Below the pieces are notes generated by a model, which saw nothing but the letters and a program-made list of their open reading frames with translations, searched no databases and was not told the DNA's origin. From Sipunculus nudus (Eukaryota; Annelida; Sipuncula; Golfingiida; Sipunculidae), in NCBI GenBank assembly GCA_026874595.1, contig CM049314.1, positions 29,771,729 through 29,835,728 on the forward strand: a stretch of 64,000 nucleotides of DNA, read 5' to 3'. The position numbers and the translations under genes were made by a program. How positions within the stretch are numbered: the stretch's first letter is position 1; every line of letters starts with the position of its first letter. Below, one piece after another: positions 36,536 to 46,775 of the stretch.

Positions 36536-36598
36536 TAAAGTTATTTAGAGTTATTTGTTATCGCTGTACCAGGGGCAATTCATGGCAAGCAACCCTGT

Positions 36599-36602
<4 letters not shown>

Positions 36603-36661
<59 letters not shown>
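36603..36661. repeat. (TA)n microsatellite
   Basis: About 29 TA units. Confidence 0.95.
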
Positions 36662-36663
<2 letters not shown>

Positions 36664-37412
36664 GCAACATTAACGGAGCGGATATCTATGAACAGATGAT
36701 AGGGATATGAAATGGATCTACTCAGAGTCATAAAATAGATTAAATTTTATAAACCCTGTAGTAGAACCTTCCCCTTTGAATCTTTTATGGCTGTATATGT
36801 ATATAATATTCATATTTATTTTTAAACATTTGATTTTCTTTATATGTTTTACCAGTGAAATTTTAATCAGTTATACTCTTATCACGATTGACAAAAAAAA
36901 TCTGTTATAGATTCCCCCATTTTCCAAATCTTGGATCGTATAGATGTAAAGGGATGTTAAAATATTATTTTTTTGTTATATAATATATTATTTCTTTAAC
37001 AAAAACATGCTGCCAAGCGTGTAAATATGTGTTTCAGTATGACTGTGTTTTACACAGGCAAATATGTCAGGTCTGAGTTCAAACTCAGAAAAGGTTGCTG
37101 AACTATTGAGCAATAAACCGTTCGGCACCTGGGATAAATGAAGCTTCAGGCAGTGATTAAAAAATGAGCAAATATCCGTTAATTTAATATTTAAAGTAAT
37201 ATGTAATACACTTGTGACATAAAAATGTGTCAACTTGCAGGTACTGATTCAGGGTAAAAGTTTAATAAGTTTATTCCATGAAGCAAAAATAAAATTTTAA
37301 CTTAAATTTTCCTCATTTGAAATGAAGTCTACTTTAGAAACCAGATAAAACGTGTGTTTAGTGATAATGTCAATTAAAGAACTGCAAATATTCTTTCAAT
37401 AACCCTCTACAG

Positions 37413-37480
<68 letters not shown>

Positions 37481-38100
37481 GATATATAAGAGCCAGTCAT
37501 TCACGTTTCTTATATGTAAATCTAAAAGTATAAAACTGAAGGCTATGGTGACATTATGATATAAACATGTGCGTATGATTTAGCACAATAATTATAGCTT
37601 AAATTCCGTTTTAATATTTTCCATTTTAATTTTTTTGGAAGCCACACGGAGGGAGTTTAGATATGATATTTTTTTCAGCATTTGTCTTTTTATGGAGTTG
37701 ATGTAAATTTAGTACATGTAAAGACAGAGGTCGGTATAGGGAGGGAATAGAGATTGATCAATGAAAGATTTTTAAATGCAATGGCAAACCGAGAAAGATT
37801 TATAAGGAAACCTTGAATAAAAGTTCCTCAAATCCCCAGAATAAGTTTGAACTCCTTAAAAAACAGTTTGCGTGGGTGGGGTGGGGTGAAGGTTAGTCAA
37901 GAAAATAAGGGAATGGTTTATGCCGACTACAAGAAGTAGCATGTATAGTACTGATAAAATAAATAGAAATAAAAATATTTTAAATGCTAGCCTCACGTTT
38001 AATGCAATATATGGTACAAAAGCCCGACTTCAAAGGGTCTCATTTAGCAGTAAACCCATTTCATGATAAAATAAAACCATTTTCCTTTACAAATCTGCAA
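36662..38100. other. Intronic or intergenic spacer 3' of the minus-strand gene
   Basis: AT-rich, with a (TA)n tract at 37,416-37,473. On the minus strand an ATTAAA variant polyadenylation signal lies at 37998-38003, about 105 bp past the stop codon of the minus gene. No exon-like segment with both splice sites was found. Confidence 0.35.
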
Positions 38101-38107
38101 TGGAACT

Positions 38108-38186
38108 TCAGCATAAAGCGACCTCTGTCTGAGGATTATATTGCATTCCTTTGATGTCATTCAGAATTCTCCTCAGGTCCAACGCT
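38108..38186 (-). CDS. Minus-strand gene, terminal coding exon
   Basis: A pyrimidine-rich acceptor (CTTTTTCTCGAACAG) precedes a 79-nt coding stretch that completes a split codon. It then reads ALDLRR followed by ILNDIKGMQYNPQTEVALC and a TGA (complement of 38108-38110). Phase 2 entry matches the donor of the exon at 38,426. This is the C-terminus of a protein of about 185 residues assembled from ten exons down to here from 62,974. I do not recognise the family. The C-terminal 60 residues look helical, with aromatic and leucine positions typical of a small helical bundle. An ATTAAA at 37998-38003 could serve as the polyadenylation signal. Confidence 0.6.
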
Positions 38187-38425
38187 CTGTTCGAGAAAAA
38201 GGTCAAGTTAATTTATTAGATTAGGATAATGCCCTTATAGTTTTTTTTTTTTTATATTCATGCCGTGGTTATACGTGGTTATGTGTACAGTACACGCGTT
38301 TACTTGCCCCTCTTAGTCATTTAATGTCATTGCACTCGGGTCTTACGTTGGGGGCGTGAGACCCGTAACGGCTTGGCCTAGTTTAAGCACAGGTGAATAG
38401 CGCTCTCAGCAAAAATGTCACTTAC

Positions 38426-38472
38426 AGCCATAAACTATCGAAATAATACCACTTCAAGATTCCCGCGCTTTT
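38426..38472 (-). CDS. Minus-strand gene, penultimate exon
   Basis: A 47-nt exon with a consensus donor (GGCT|GTAAGT) and acceptor GCGGTCAACCACAG. It reads KSAGILKWYYFDSLW in phase 0 and leaves two bases of a leucine codon, completed by the terminal exon after a 239-bp intron. The dense aromatic run is unlike the surrounding noncoding DNA. Confidence 0.55.
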
Positions 38473-38583
38473 CTGTGGTTGACCGCAAACACTCCAAACA
38501 TGCTTAGCTCTTTTCGACACAGAGCCCCATGCGTCTGATTTGTTTGTATAAGCTGAGCCATTCTGTCGACAGCTAGTACTTAC

Positions 38584-38667
38584 ATTGTTTAAAATATATA
38601 GTTGTTGTGCCTCTGGGTCAAGCTGTTCTCCACTCTGTCTTGTATTTTCAAGTCGAGAACGGTTTAA
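38584..38667 (-). CDS. Minus-strand gene, 84-nt symmetrical exon
   Basis: The acceptor TCATTTTGTAATGTCAG and donor AACAAT|GTAAGT enclose exactly 28 codons. Only one frame is open; it contains LENTRQSGEQLDPEAQQLY and ends with ILNN. Phase 0 at both ends matches the next exon. The charged and glutamine-rich helix-forming composition fits a coiled-coil or helical protein. Confidence 0.65.
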
Positions 38668-38729
38668 CTGACATTACAAAATGACACTTATGCCTTATAA
38701 ATTAACTTATAACGTCTTCAGATAATTAC

Positions 38730-38769
38730 AAATCGACGTTTGGATGGCAGACTGTCACAGGGCATACAT
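38730..38769 (-). CDS. Minus-strand gene, 40-nt exon
   Basis: It reads CMPCDSLPSKRRF after completing an isoleucine codon and ends in phase 0, which is what the 84-nt exon needs. The donor is good (TTT|GTAATT), but the acceptor (TAGCTTATTTAG) has a weak pyrimidine tract and the following intron is only 62 bp. It is therefore less secure than its neighbours. The two cysteines flanking a proline are notable but no motif is claimed. Confidence 0.45.
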
Positions 38770-39103
38770 CTAAATAAGCTACTTTTACTTTTACTTAATT
38801 ATTAAAAATGATATAGGAAATATTAAATGAAACAATATCCATGACACTTTAACCTCATTCTGCATTTAAATAAAGAATATATCTGTATGTATATTCTGTG
38901 TGATTCACAAATAAATGTGTCTTAGTCTTCCACCTTTTCTACTTAAATAGCTGATATATATGTTCTATAACATATGGACATGTAAGATAAACCACAATTC
39001 AGGAGAGAAGAATTTATATAATTTCTTGTGTCTATAGTTTTTGTTGTGTTTGGAGGCGAGACGGACATGTGGGTATGCGTCTTTGTCGGCTCCATGGTCT
39101 TAC

Positions 39104-39152
39104 ATATCTGAATGAATCATCAAATCCTCATAATCTTGACAACTAGCGACAT
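39104..39152 (-). CDS. Minus-strand gene, 49-nt exon
   Basis: Acceptor TTGTTCTGCTCGACAG and consensus donor GATAT|GTAAGA. Of three frames only the one entered in phase 1 is open; it reads VASCQDYEDLMIHSD and leaves in phase 2, compatible with the exons on both sides. The intron upstream is about 2.3 kb. Confidence 0.5.
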
Positions 39153-39322
39153 CTGTCGAGCAGAACAATTCTTTCTTAATGTTTGGTTATATTAATCTAA
39201 ATATACCGCCTACGGTAATATTAAATTAAAACATGAAATATTTCTTTAATCGTTACGATTTTGTGAACAATAATGCCTGAAAAAAAAAACTTTTTGTTGT
39301 TTTTTTTTGCGTGTTTACTGCA

Positions 39323-39360
39323 GATGTGAGCACCCCGTCTAACTTCCCAGGAAAGGCCCC
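39323..39360 (+). other. Exon-like segment, plus strand, with in-frame stop
   Basis: Acceptor TTTGCGTGTTTACTGCAG is among the best in the window and the donor is CCCCG|GTAATC. Entered in phase 0, as the plus-gene model requires, it gives ATG TGA at once. The only open frame (VSTPSNFPGKAP) needs phase 1. It may be a poison exon, an exon of another isoform or a chance pairing of sites. Confidence 0.2.
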
Positions 39361-40442
39361 GGTAATCTGAAATTGATTCTGCATTGCCTGCGGGGTAGCC
39401 TAAACTCAGGGTACCCCAGGGTATCTTCGTCTGTTGTATACCTGTTTGAAACCTAGGTTCTTATAATTTGGATACTACTTTTGAAAGCAAAGAACCGCCA
39501 TATAAATATTATTTGACAGTGTCAAATTAATATCATTTTGGAGATAAGATGAATGAATTAAGCATGTAATGCATCGCTAAAACAACACCTGATCTATTGA
39601 GGCACACACACGAGTTGACAGATAGGTCAGAGTTCAGATACTCCGTTGAATGAGTTATTGTATAGGTTATCAGCTGAACTATTTTATCATCTGACATTTC
39701 TGCACTTTCTTTATAGCATGCAAAGTGATCTTTTACACCGTGACCATGTTACCTTACTTCATTCACAGTTTCGTAAGGCTTATACTTTGCTCTGCATATT
39801 ACGTTCAGTATCGGATCCGGGGGAGGGGGGGGGGGGGTGCCAACTGAAACTTCTCCCCTTTTATCTATTATTTTCCAACTTATTCTTTATAAATTATTTT
39901 CTTTTTAGATTTCCTTTCAGAATCCCTTATAATCAGTTACTACATTACCCACTGTTTATTATACTTACTTCTTCGTAAGTTGAGGATATTAATGAGCAAC
40001 ATTGGGAATTACTCCAAATGAAAAGCATTGAAATATTTATTTAACAAGGGAAGGAGTCTTTCCGTTATTACACTCTGATGGGTCATTACACCAAGGAAAA
40101 CACATAACACGTTCGCAAAATCATTTAAGAGAATAGTACTTTAGGACACGTGCCTCAAAATGTCCTCTTTACATTGCATATTTTTTTAATTCCCAATATT
40201 GGAGATTTTAGATTTAATAATAACAATCAACCGCCGACCCAATATTCCTGCCCCCCCCCCCCCCCCACCGGATTTCTGGATCCTTCTATTTTAGAGATCC
40301 ATTAACCTGTATATTACTGACCGTTTTATAGTTTGTTTATTTTGTTCTTCAGCGAGTAAAATTCGAATTACTATTCCATATGTGTATCATAGAATACCAA
40401 AAGTGGATTATAGATCGAGACAAAAATTCAAAAGAAAATATA

Positions 40443-40489
<47 letters not shown>

Positions 40490-40547
40490 GCATATACTTG
40501 ATAAACAAAGCAAGTAAAGGCTTAATCCATGCATCCTGTTGCTGTGA

Positions 40548-40602
<55 letters not shown>

Positions 40603-41013
40603 GGTATGCCATTCGTAATCCTACCTAATCCGACGTTTTCATGCAGATACGAATGACGTTGAAAAAAAGTGATATTTCGGGTAAATGTTGAGTAGTTAAG
40701 CGCCACCTGTGTGCACATCCATGTTTAGAGACACAAGCAGCTGGCTAAATCTTTTATATATAGATACATAAAGTAGGATACATACTCTCTGCAAAGGTGG
40801 ATCCTGAGCTGTCACAAGGAAGGGTTTTATGTTTTACACAACCATTGAATAATGCACTAAAATGGGCACTATTGTTCATATAGCATGTAGTTTAATACAT
40901 CCTGGTGAGCGTTCATAATCAATTATTGTTCAGTAAGTTATCCATCATAAGCAACAACTCTAAAAGTACTGTAGGAAAACCGGATAATATCCAGCTAACT
41001 GAACATAGATTAA

Positions 41014-41016
<3 letters not shown>
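39361..41016. other. Introns of both candidate genes; microsatellites and homopolymers
   Basis: Contains G-rich (39,820-39,838) and C-rich (40,252-40,266) homopolymers and two (TA)n tracts (40,448-40,488 and 40,549-40,599). A weak exon-like minus segment lies at 39,758-39,791 but does not fit the phase chain. Confidence 0.4.

Positions 41017-41080
<64 letters not shown>
41017..41080. repeat. (TA)n microsatellite
   Basis: About 32 TA units, immediately followed by a 115-bp palindrome. Confidence 0.95.
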
Positions 41081-41083
<3 letters not shown>

Positions 41084-41086
41084 CAG

Positions 41087-41138
41087 TGTCACAATTTTAA
41101 TAATAATAATAATAATAATAATTAAAATTATTATTATA

Positions 41139-41191
<53 letters not shown>

Positions 41192-41201
41192 AATTGTGAC
41201 A
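41087..41201. repeat. 115-bp palindrome built from (AAT)n/(ATT)n
   Basis: The left arm starts TGTCACAATTTTAATAATAA and the right arm ends TTATTATTAAAATTGTGACA, its exact complement. The unique-sequence tips show that a whole segment was inverted and duplicated; this is not just opposing microsatellites. The stem is about 35 bp with an AT-rich loop. More AAT/ATT units follow to 41,250. Confidence 0.85.
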
Positions 41202-41432
41202 ATAATAATAATGATGAAAATAACAATAATAATAATAATAGTATAAATAATGTTACTAACAATCTGATTGATATTTTTGGCATCTAATTTTTGGATCTTC
41301 AGAATTTTACTATGAAAAAGGAACCCTGAATACCTTTGACATTAGGAGTTATACACAGTTTAAATAAAGAGAGCGTATACTATATATTTATAAACCCCTT
41401 AATTTCTGATATATATTTGATATATATTTCAC

Positions 41433-41559
41433 CAAGCAAATTGTCTAAAACATGAGCTAGGGAACCGAACACATGATCCTCAGTAGATACATGTATGTAG
41501 CTAGATCTTTTATGTTTCGACTTTAATTGATACAATGATGTATTTAGATGTGACAAGTT
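41433..41559 (-). CDS. Minus-strand gene, 127-nt exon (longest)
   Basis: A strong acceptor (TGTTTTGTTCTATACAG, less its first bases) precedes 42 codons in phase 0. They begin NLSHLNTSLYQLKSKHKR and end EDHVFGSLAHVLDNLL; the donor is CTTG|GTGAAA, leaving in phase 1. Leucines at heptad spacing suggest a coiled coil at the start of the exon. The reading frame is also open upstream to an ATG at 41575-41577 that follows an in-frame TGA. Transcription could therefore start here, giving a shorter protein; the strong acceptor makes an internal exon more likely. Confidence 0.6.
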
Positions 41560-42344
41560 CTGTATAGAACAAAACATCAATCGAGGAATTCATTTAGATT
41601 TAGTAAGGATTTTTAAATATTTTTATTTCATTTTACATATTCAGGTATATTTAACATGTGATAGACATTTTTAAGACGTGTACTTGATATAATAGATAAA
41701 CAGGGGATTTATTTTTTTTAATAATCTAAAAATAAAACTTTAGAATATGAATATGTGTTCAAATCCATAGTTTCAGGCCTTTATTCAAATTCATAAAAAT
41801 ATACATTGAACATTGTTTCGTTTTGTTCAATTTATGAATTGCCTTTATCCAAGCTGTATTTCAATCCATATGTATGTTCTTTAAGATATATACTGATTAG
41901 GAGGTTAAAATATCCCTGCTCCTGTTGTTATCCTAAGCAGGATAATGACTTTAGATAACACGTTATTGTGTTTAATCTGTCAAAATCGTTCATTAAATAT
42001 TTTATTTGTATTTCATCTTTGAAAGTGATACAATTTTATTCACATTTGAACTCGGCCTAGTCAGACAAAACTCTGCATTTGGATTGTTTATCCATGTTCA
42101 AATATTTAAAATTTAAATTTCATAATTTCAACAGGATTTTTCCATTCCTATCATTTTCATGATATTTCATGATAAAAAAATTGGGTTTTCATTATGGATT
42201 TTCATTACTTTTTTTTATTCACATATTTTTTCCCCGTGAATGACGACAGCTAGAACATTGACGATCTTAAGTAGTCTCCACTGCCCCATTTGCTGATCTG
42301 ATTGGTCGGATTAATCTTGCTACAGGAAAGCTTCATAAACGTCA

Positions 42345-43010
42345 TGCAACACTAAATATATCGCTAAAATTACCAAACTATTTGTTGAATTTAACCAATC
42401 TGCTTTGTTAAATTGTGTCCGAAATCTTAATTGGTTAAAACAACCATTTTGTTTTGGTTAAGGTTAACCAACAGGCAATGGTCATATCAATCCATATGGT
42501 TGGAATAACCAATATTTTTGGTTAATTTAGGTTTTCTCGATCAAATAAAATGGTTAATTTAACCAAAAAACTTTGATTATTCCCAAACAATGTACTTTGG
42601 TTGCGGTCAACCGAAACACATTGGTTAAATCAGGTCAGAAATTTGTCATATTAACCAATTCCATTCGGTCGGACTAGTGTTACACGTTAACATGTGCACC
42701 GTTACATACACTCCCTTTAAGTTATTTTATTCTCTGGATTGATGGAAGTCTTGTTACAAACCATTCTTTAGATTTGTAATGGTTTCAATTGGTACAAATA
42801 ACCAATATGTTGGAATAATGAACCAATTTTTAACTCAACCAATTAAATTGGTTAAATACATATGCTACCACATTGTCAAGCAATATGAATTGGTCAAAAA
42901 AGACGCATCGGTTTGGTTATAGTGCATGACCAACGAGTTAGTTGAAATAACCGTTGTGTTGGTTAAATCTATACCAATATTATCTCAACCAATCAAATTG
43001 GTCAAGTATC
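42345..43010. repeat. Field of TTGGTTAA / TTAACCAA dyads
   Basis: About 25 copies of TTGGTT(A) or (T)AACCAA occur in both orientations, many as close pairs such as TGGTTAATTTAACCAA at 42551 and CCAATTAAATTGGTTAA at 42839. Spacing is irregular at roughly 15-45 bp. A gap at 42,665-42,780 separates two clusters. The region lacks ORFs with splice support. Confidence 0.75.
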
Positions 43011-44088
43011 TTACTTCACATATACATGATTTTTTCATTGTTGCCCTGCATTCTAAACCCATTTAACGTTAGTATATATAATAACATACCTGATCACTTG
43101 ACATATCGGGAGGCACTGGGCAATTTTGATTGGCCAACAGATGGTCATTCGTTTAAACTTGTATTTTTAGGTTTATGCATCTCTTGTACACGGTTTTCAA
43201 ATACGAGTTAATTGCATGGTCTGACCTTTGGCGGACTGTTCAACGACACCTATAAAAGTACCGGTAATTATTTTTCACCGCTCAATATGTACGTTTAAGT
43301 GCACTTATATTTATCACTATCTCAACTAATATTTGGGCCAAAACTTAAAACAATCATTTAGCTTTAATCATTATCGTTGCCTATTAGGCTGGGGCCCTGA
43401 CTTCCTCAACTATATACGGCGCTGCAATCTTTTCCGTCTTTAGTTTTATTGTCTAACAGTAAATAAACTGTAGAATATGATACTTAGGTGTCTCTGCTTT
43501 TGCATGAATTTCTCAGATTGTAGTCTCACTAAACTACTTGATCTTTAAATCGATATTTCCAAATAACTACCAGTTTTTCTTTCATTTCTAAAATTTATGT
43601 TTTGTAAATTGTGGACAAATTCTGCTCCAAATTGGTAACATTTTCAAACAAATTTAAAATCCAAATTTACAACAAGAAAGAATCATGGTAAAAGATTAAA
43701 CCAAAAAAAATAGTTTGGACATATTTGTGTGTAGTTTGAAATAGATATCCCGAATTCTCTCGAGTCTTAAATTAAAATTATAATTATATATATATGGCTT
43801 TCAATAGGCAATTTTTTTGTGGACTCCTGGATGCATGATAAATAAGCTAGGAGAGACCAAAGGGATTTTGTCTCGTCCAAAGGGAGACCGTATAAATTTA
43901 TGAATTGCTCATTTAAAGTCAAATCGATATTTTCGTGTCAGTAATGTCATTGTTTCTTGTCTTCGGCTTGCATCCGTTTTTTTAGCCGCACTGAGCTTTA
44001 TAGGAAACCATGAAGTGATTTGATTGTCATTAGAACGAACTGTTCTTACCATGAAAGATTAACCGTATTTTTTTCTTATTGTAATCAG
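43011..44088. other. Intronic spacer, no feature supported
   Basis: AT-rich unique sequence between the dyad field and the next plus-strand exon. No paired splice sites, repeats or element ends were seen. Confidence 0.35.
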
Positions 44089-44138
44089 TTACTGCTCATC
44101 GATTGTGAAAAGGGCGCATTAGGTGCCATCGAGAAGAG
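44089..44138 (+). CDS. Plus-strand candidate gene, 50-nt exon
   Basis: An excellent acceptor (TTTTTTTCTTATTGTAATCAG, less its first base) and donor (GAAGAG|GTAATG) enclose 50 nt. Only the phase-0 frame is open; it reads LLLIDCEKGALGAIEK and leaves in phase 2. Entry phase matches the 19-nt exon at 35,025 across a 9-kb intron. That intron also contains six exons of the minus-strand gene. I do not recognise the sequence. Confidence 0.45.
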
Positions 44139-44553
44139 GTAATGGTACAGTATTGCAACAAGTATTTGAGCATTCGAACACGCCGTTATGTGCATGAATG
44201 TGATTTTTAATTATTGAACTCGTCAGTTATTGGAGGAAATAAAGAATATAACAATCGTTGGTTCTAATTCTTAAATCACAGCCAGTATATGTCAGATAAA
44301 CGAGCGCAGACCACATCAAGGTGTAAAGATAATCGGGGGAGCGGAGTACAATAGTCGGTCACTGTCGGGACTATATGATATGGCAATAGAGTTCGCGGGA
44401 AAGCTTGGCCAACGATCTATGACGTCCATATTCTCACTCCTTTCCATTTAAACATCTTGGTGCTATTTCCAGTCAGAAATTCGCTTGTCCTTTCGGACTA
44501 TCGGTTTTCTAGAAGCTTTCGTGCTAACCTCCGCGTTCCTGAAAGCCTCGTAC

Positions 44554-44554
<1 letters not shown>

Positions 44555-44646
<92 letters not shown>
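44555..44646. repeat. (TA)n(GA)n compound microsatellite
   Basis: About 23 TA units pass into about 22 GA units. The 105-codon ORF across it is mostly dinucleotide translation. Confidence 0.95.
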
Positions 44647-44649
<3 letters not shown>

Positions 44650-45025
44650 ATTTTGCATGACCTTATTGGGCAAAGGGGGAGAACCTTGCGTTGCCTGTTG
44701 TGGGCTGCGGCAACATATATAAGAATTAGAGCAGGCCTGGGCTCGTGCTATTTAAAATTATCTATCGCTGCATGCTGGTATACACGTTCCTGGCACTCTT
44801 GAGATGGTATAAAATTTGTTAGAAACTTTGGAAACTGGCCCAGTATATATCTGTATTTGTCTGGAATCGTCAACAATTAGATTTTGTTATTATCTCATCT
44901 CACGTGCATTGCATTAATAACAATATTTTAAATGGCCAAGCATCTTTAAAAAGTAACAATACTTAGTGAGATAAATACAAATTCCGCTTCTGACAGAAGG
45001 CAGAAGAATGGCTTGACCACGCATC

Positions 45026-45150
45026 ACCGGCTTTCGTGGACCAGGTGTAGAGCACACGGCTCACAGTCGGGAGGTCGGAGTTCGAATCACGGCCAAGGCT
45101 TTGAGGTTTTTCACGGTCGGTCCCCACCCATGGTGACCGCTATATAGACT
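45026..45150 (+). mobile_element. SINE head, 5' half of a split copy
   Basis: Starts CACCGGCTTTCGTGG, has an A-box-like GTGGACCAGGTGTAGAGC (45036-45053) and a B-box-like GGAGTTCGAATC (45077-45088). It then follows the SINE consensus through CCCCACCCATGGTGA. It stops at GACTTTAA, where the 1.37-kb element begins; the SINE resumes at 46,526. Confidence 0.75.
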
Positions 45151-45279
45151 TTAAACCCCTGTTACACATGTTCGGAAACAGTGGGATCAAGCAGAATCTG
45201 CCGGAATGAAGAACTTTCAATATTCGCGCCACATTCTGGTAAAAATTTCAATATACTAAAATTCTTACAGCTTTGTAAG

Positions 45280-45660
45280 AATGCCGTTTCGATACTTCGA
45301 ATCCGCCTCGAATGATTCTTGCACATCCCTGGTCTATGTTCTGTCACATGTAGTTGGAACACGGTAAGAATATTAATTGACAATGCTGTTAGAATGCAGT
45401 AAGAATATTTATAATTAACTTCGAATGCGTTCGAGTGCGGATCGATTGCTGGCCGAATACCGGCCGATGTCTGGTCGGAAGATGCCTCGAATGCCCTTCG
45501 AATTCAGTCAGAACGCTCCCGGAATGGCCGCCGATTATGGTTCGGACGTTCAAGAACTCAGACAGAATGCAGCTCGAATACTTAAAATGAACTTAGAATG
45601 TACTTAGAATGTAACAAGAATGTTACGACTGTATCAAAAATGCCACCAGAATGGTCCATG
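45280..45660. repeat. 11-bp periodic repeat, TTCGAATGC orientation
   Basis: Units such as CTTCGAATGCG, CTCGAATGCCC and AGAATGTACTT follow each other at 11-bp steps, with strong drift in sequence but not in period. The 60-codon ORF at 45,425 is a translation of it. Confidence 0.7.
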
Positions 45661-45984
45661 ATGGAATATAAAAATTCTACCGAGTATGACATTTTAATCA
45701 GTCTCACTGCTTGCTGACAGACCTCGGCCACAATGTCCATCTTAGAAGCAGGGGAAGAGGCTTAGGATTCAGCTTCTGACTCTGAAGATGCTGGGGCATC
45801 TTCAACAACAGCTGCTGACTCTTCAGGGGCTCTTGGGCTGCAGCACTTCTGCCCCGTCCACGGCCGTGGCCAGTGGTTGGATTCTTCGCTATGTAGCTCC
45901 CTTCGTCCTTGGCAGCATGACGTGATGTTTATCAGGCGATTCGTCGATGCCCACTGACGTTCCTGCGTCAGCAGGCCGCCTTCT

Positions 45985-46250
45985 TATGCGATTCGATGTC
46001 TAGTCTCATTCGAGGGCCAATCGGGACGTTCCGATTGCATTTGAGCCGCATACGAGCGTCAATAAAAAGATTTGAACGGCTTTCGAGTGCAAACCAGCTG
46101 AATTCTTTTACTATCGAAATATATCCGACAGCAATCGAGATCCATTCCAGGAGCATTCCGGTCATTCGAACTTCATTCGGGACATTCTGGTCGGATTTGA
46201 AATGGATTGCCGTTTCGGGTCTCCCTCGTATGCGATCAGAATGTTCCAAA
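45985..46250. repeat. 11-bp periodic repeat, inverted orientation
   Basis: Here the word is GCATTCGA / ACATTC (for example CATTCGGGACATTC), that is, the complement of the left block. GAATGC orientation resumes at 46,260-46,450. Confidence 0.6.
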
Positions 46251-46525
46251 TGCTGTCGGAGTGACGTAACAGTCATAGAGTGACGAATGCAGTCATAGTG
46301 CAGTCAGAATACACTTCGAATGCCGTTCGATATTTCTCCACTTCGAATGCACCTCGCAAGTTTTGAGCATTAGCAAAAATGCTACAAAAATCGGTCCGAA
46401 TATTTGGAATGCACTCAAAACGCACTCAGAAATTTTTAGGATGCACTTCGAATATCCAGAAAAATATACAGAATCTTCATTCCGACAGCATATCAGCTCA
46501 GTTCACCTCTGGTGTGACTGGGTTT

Positions 46526-46775
46526 TTAAAGGGAATACTGTGCCCAACAGTTGTACATAGTTCACTCACGAATGCGTGCGTTCCTCGGTGTTATGACCCC
46601 AGCAATGGGTCTGACAGATACCTAGTACCCGCAGGAGTGGTATACACCGAGCCTGGTTATCGCCAGGATTATCGCGTGTAAGCCCTCTGTCAGGCAGGAA
46701 TGGAATCCGGCAGATATACACCGTGCTAAGTTAAGCAAACATTAATAATATGAACGCGGTGACCTCAACAAAAAA
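46526..46775 (+). mobile_element. SINE tail, 3' half of the split copy
   Basis: Begins TTAAAGGGAATACTGTGCCC and continues through CTCACGAATGCGTGCG, TTCCTCGGTGTTATGACCC and GAATGGAATCCGGCAGA to CGGTGACCTC. Each block has its counterpart in the copies at 35,762 and 54,055 read on the minus strand. With the head at 45,026 it makes a SINE of about 375 bp. Confidence 0.75.

Larger units (their letters stand above)
45155..46525. mobile_element. Non-autonomous TTAA-type DNA transposon, 1.37 kb, nested in a SINE
   Basis: TTAA flanks both sides (45151-45154 and 46526-46529). The ends are imperfect inverted repeats: CCCTGTTACAC on the left (45157-45167) and, in reverse complement, CCCAGTCACAC on the right. 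The SINE sequence interrupted by it can be rejoined at TTAA to match the intact copies. The interior is dominated by 11-bp periodic GAATGC repeats. The centre (45,720-45,960) is GC-rich, with short open frames including SSESEAES and GHGRGRGR but no transposase. TTAA duplication and CCC ends are typical of piggyBac-like elements. Confidence 0.6.

Noticed and set aside
39758-39791. Additional minus-strand exon (AKYKPYETVNE)
   Set aside because: Donor is fair but the acceptor is poor, and its phase does not fit between the exons at 41,433 and 39,104, which already join in frame.
44474-44554. Plus-strand exon ending at the (TA)n tract
   Set aside because: Open in one frame after a CAG acceptor, but the donor is only the start of a TA repeat and the phase does not follow from the exon at 44,089.
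45036-45100. A genuine tRNA gene
   Set aside because: A- and B-box-like words are present, but the cloverleaf cannot be completed (no matching acceptor stem). The segment continues into SINE body sequence shared with two other copies.
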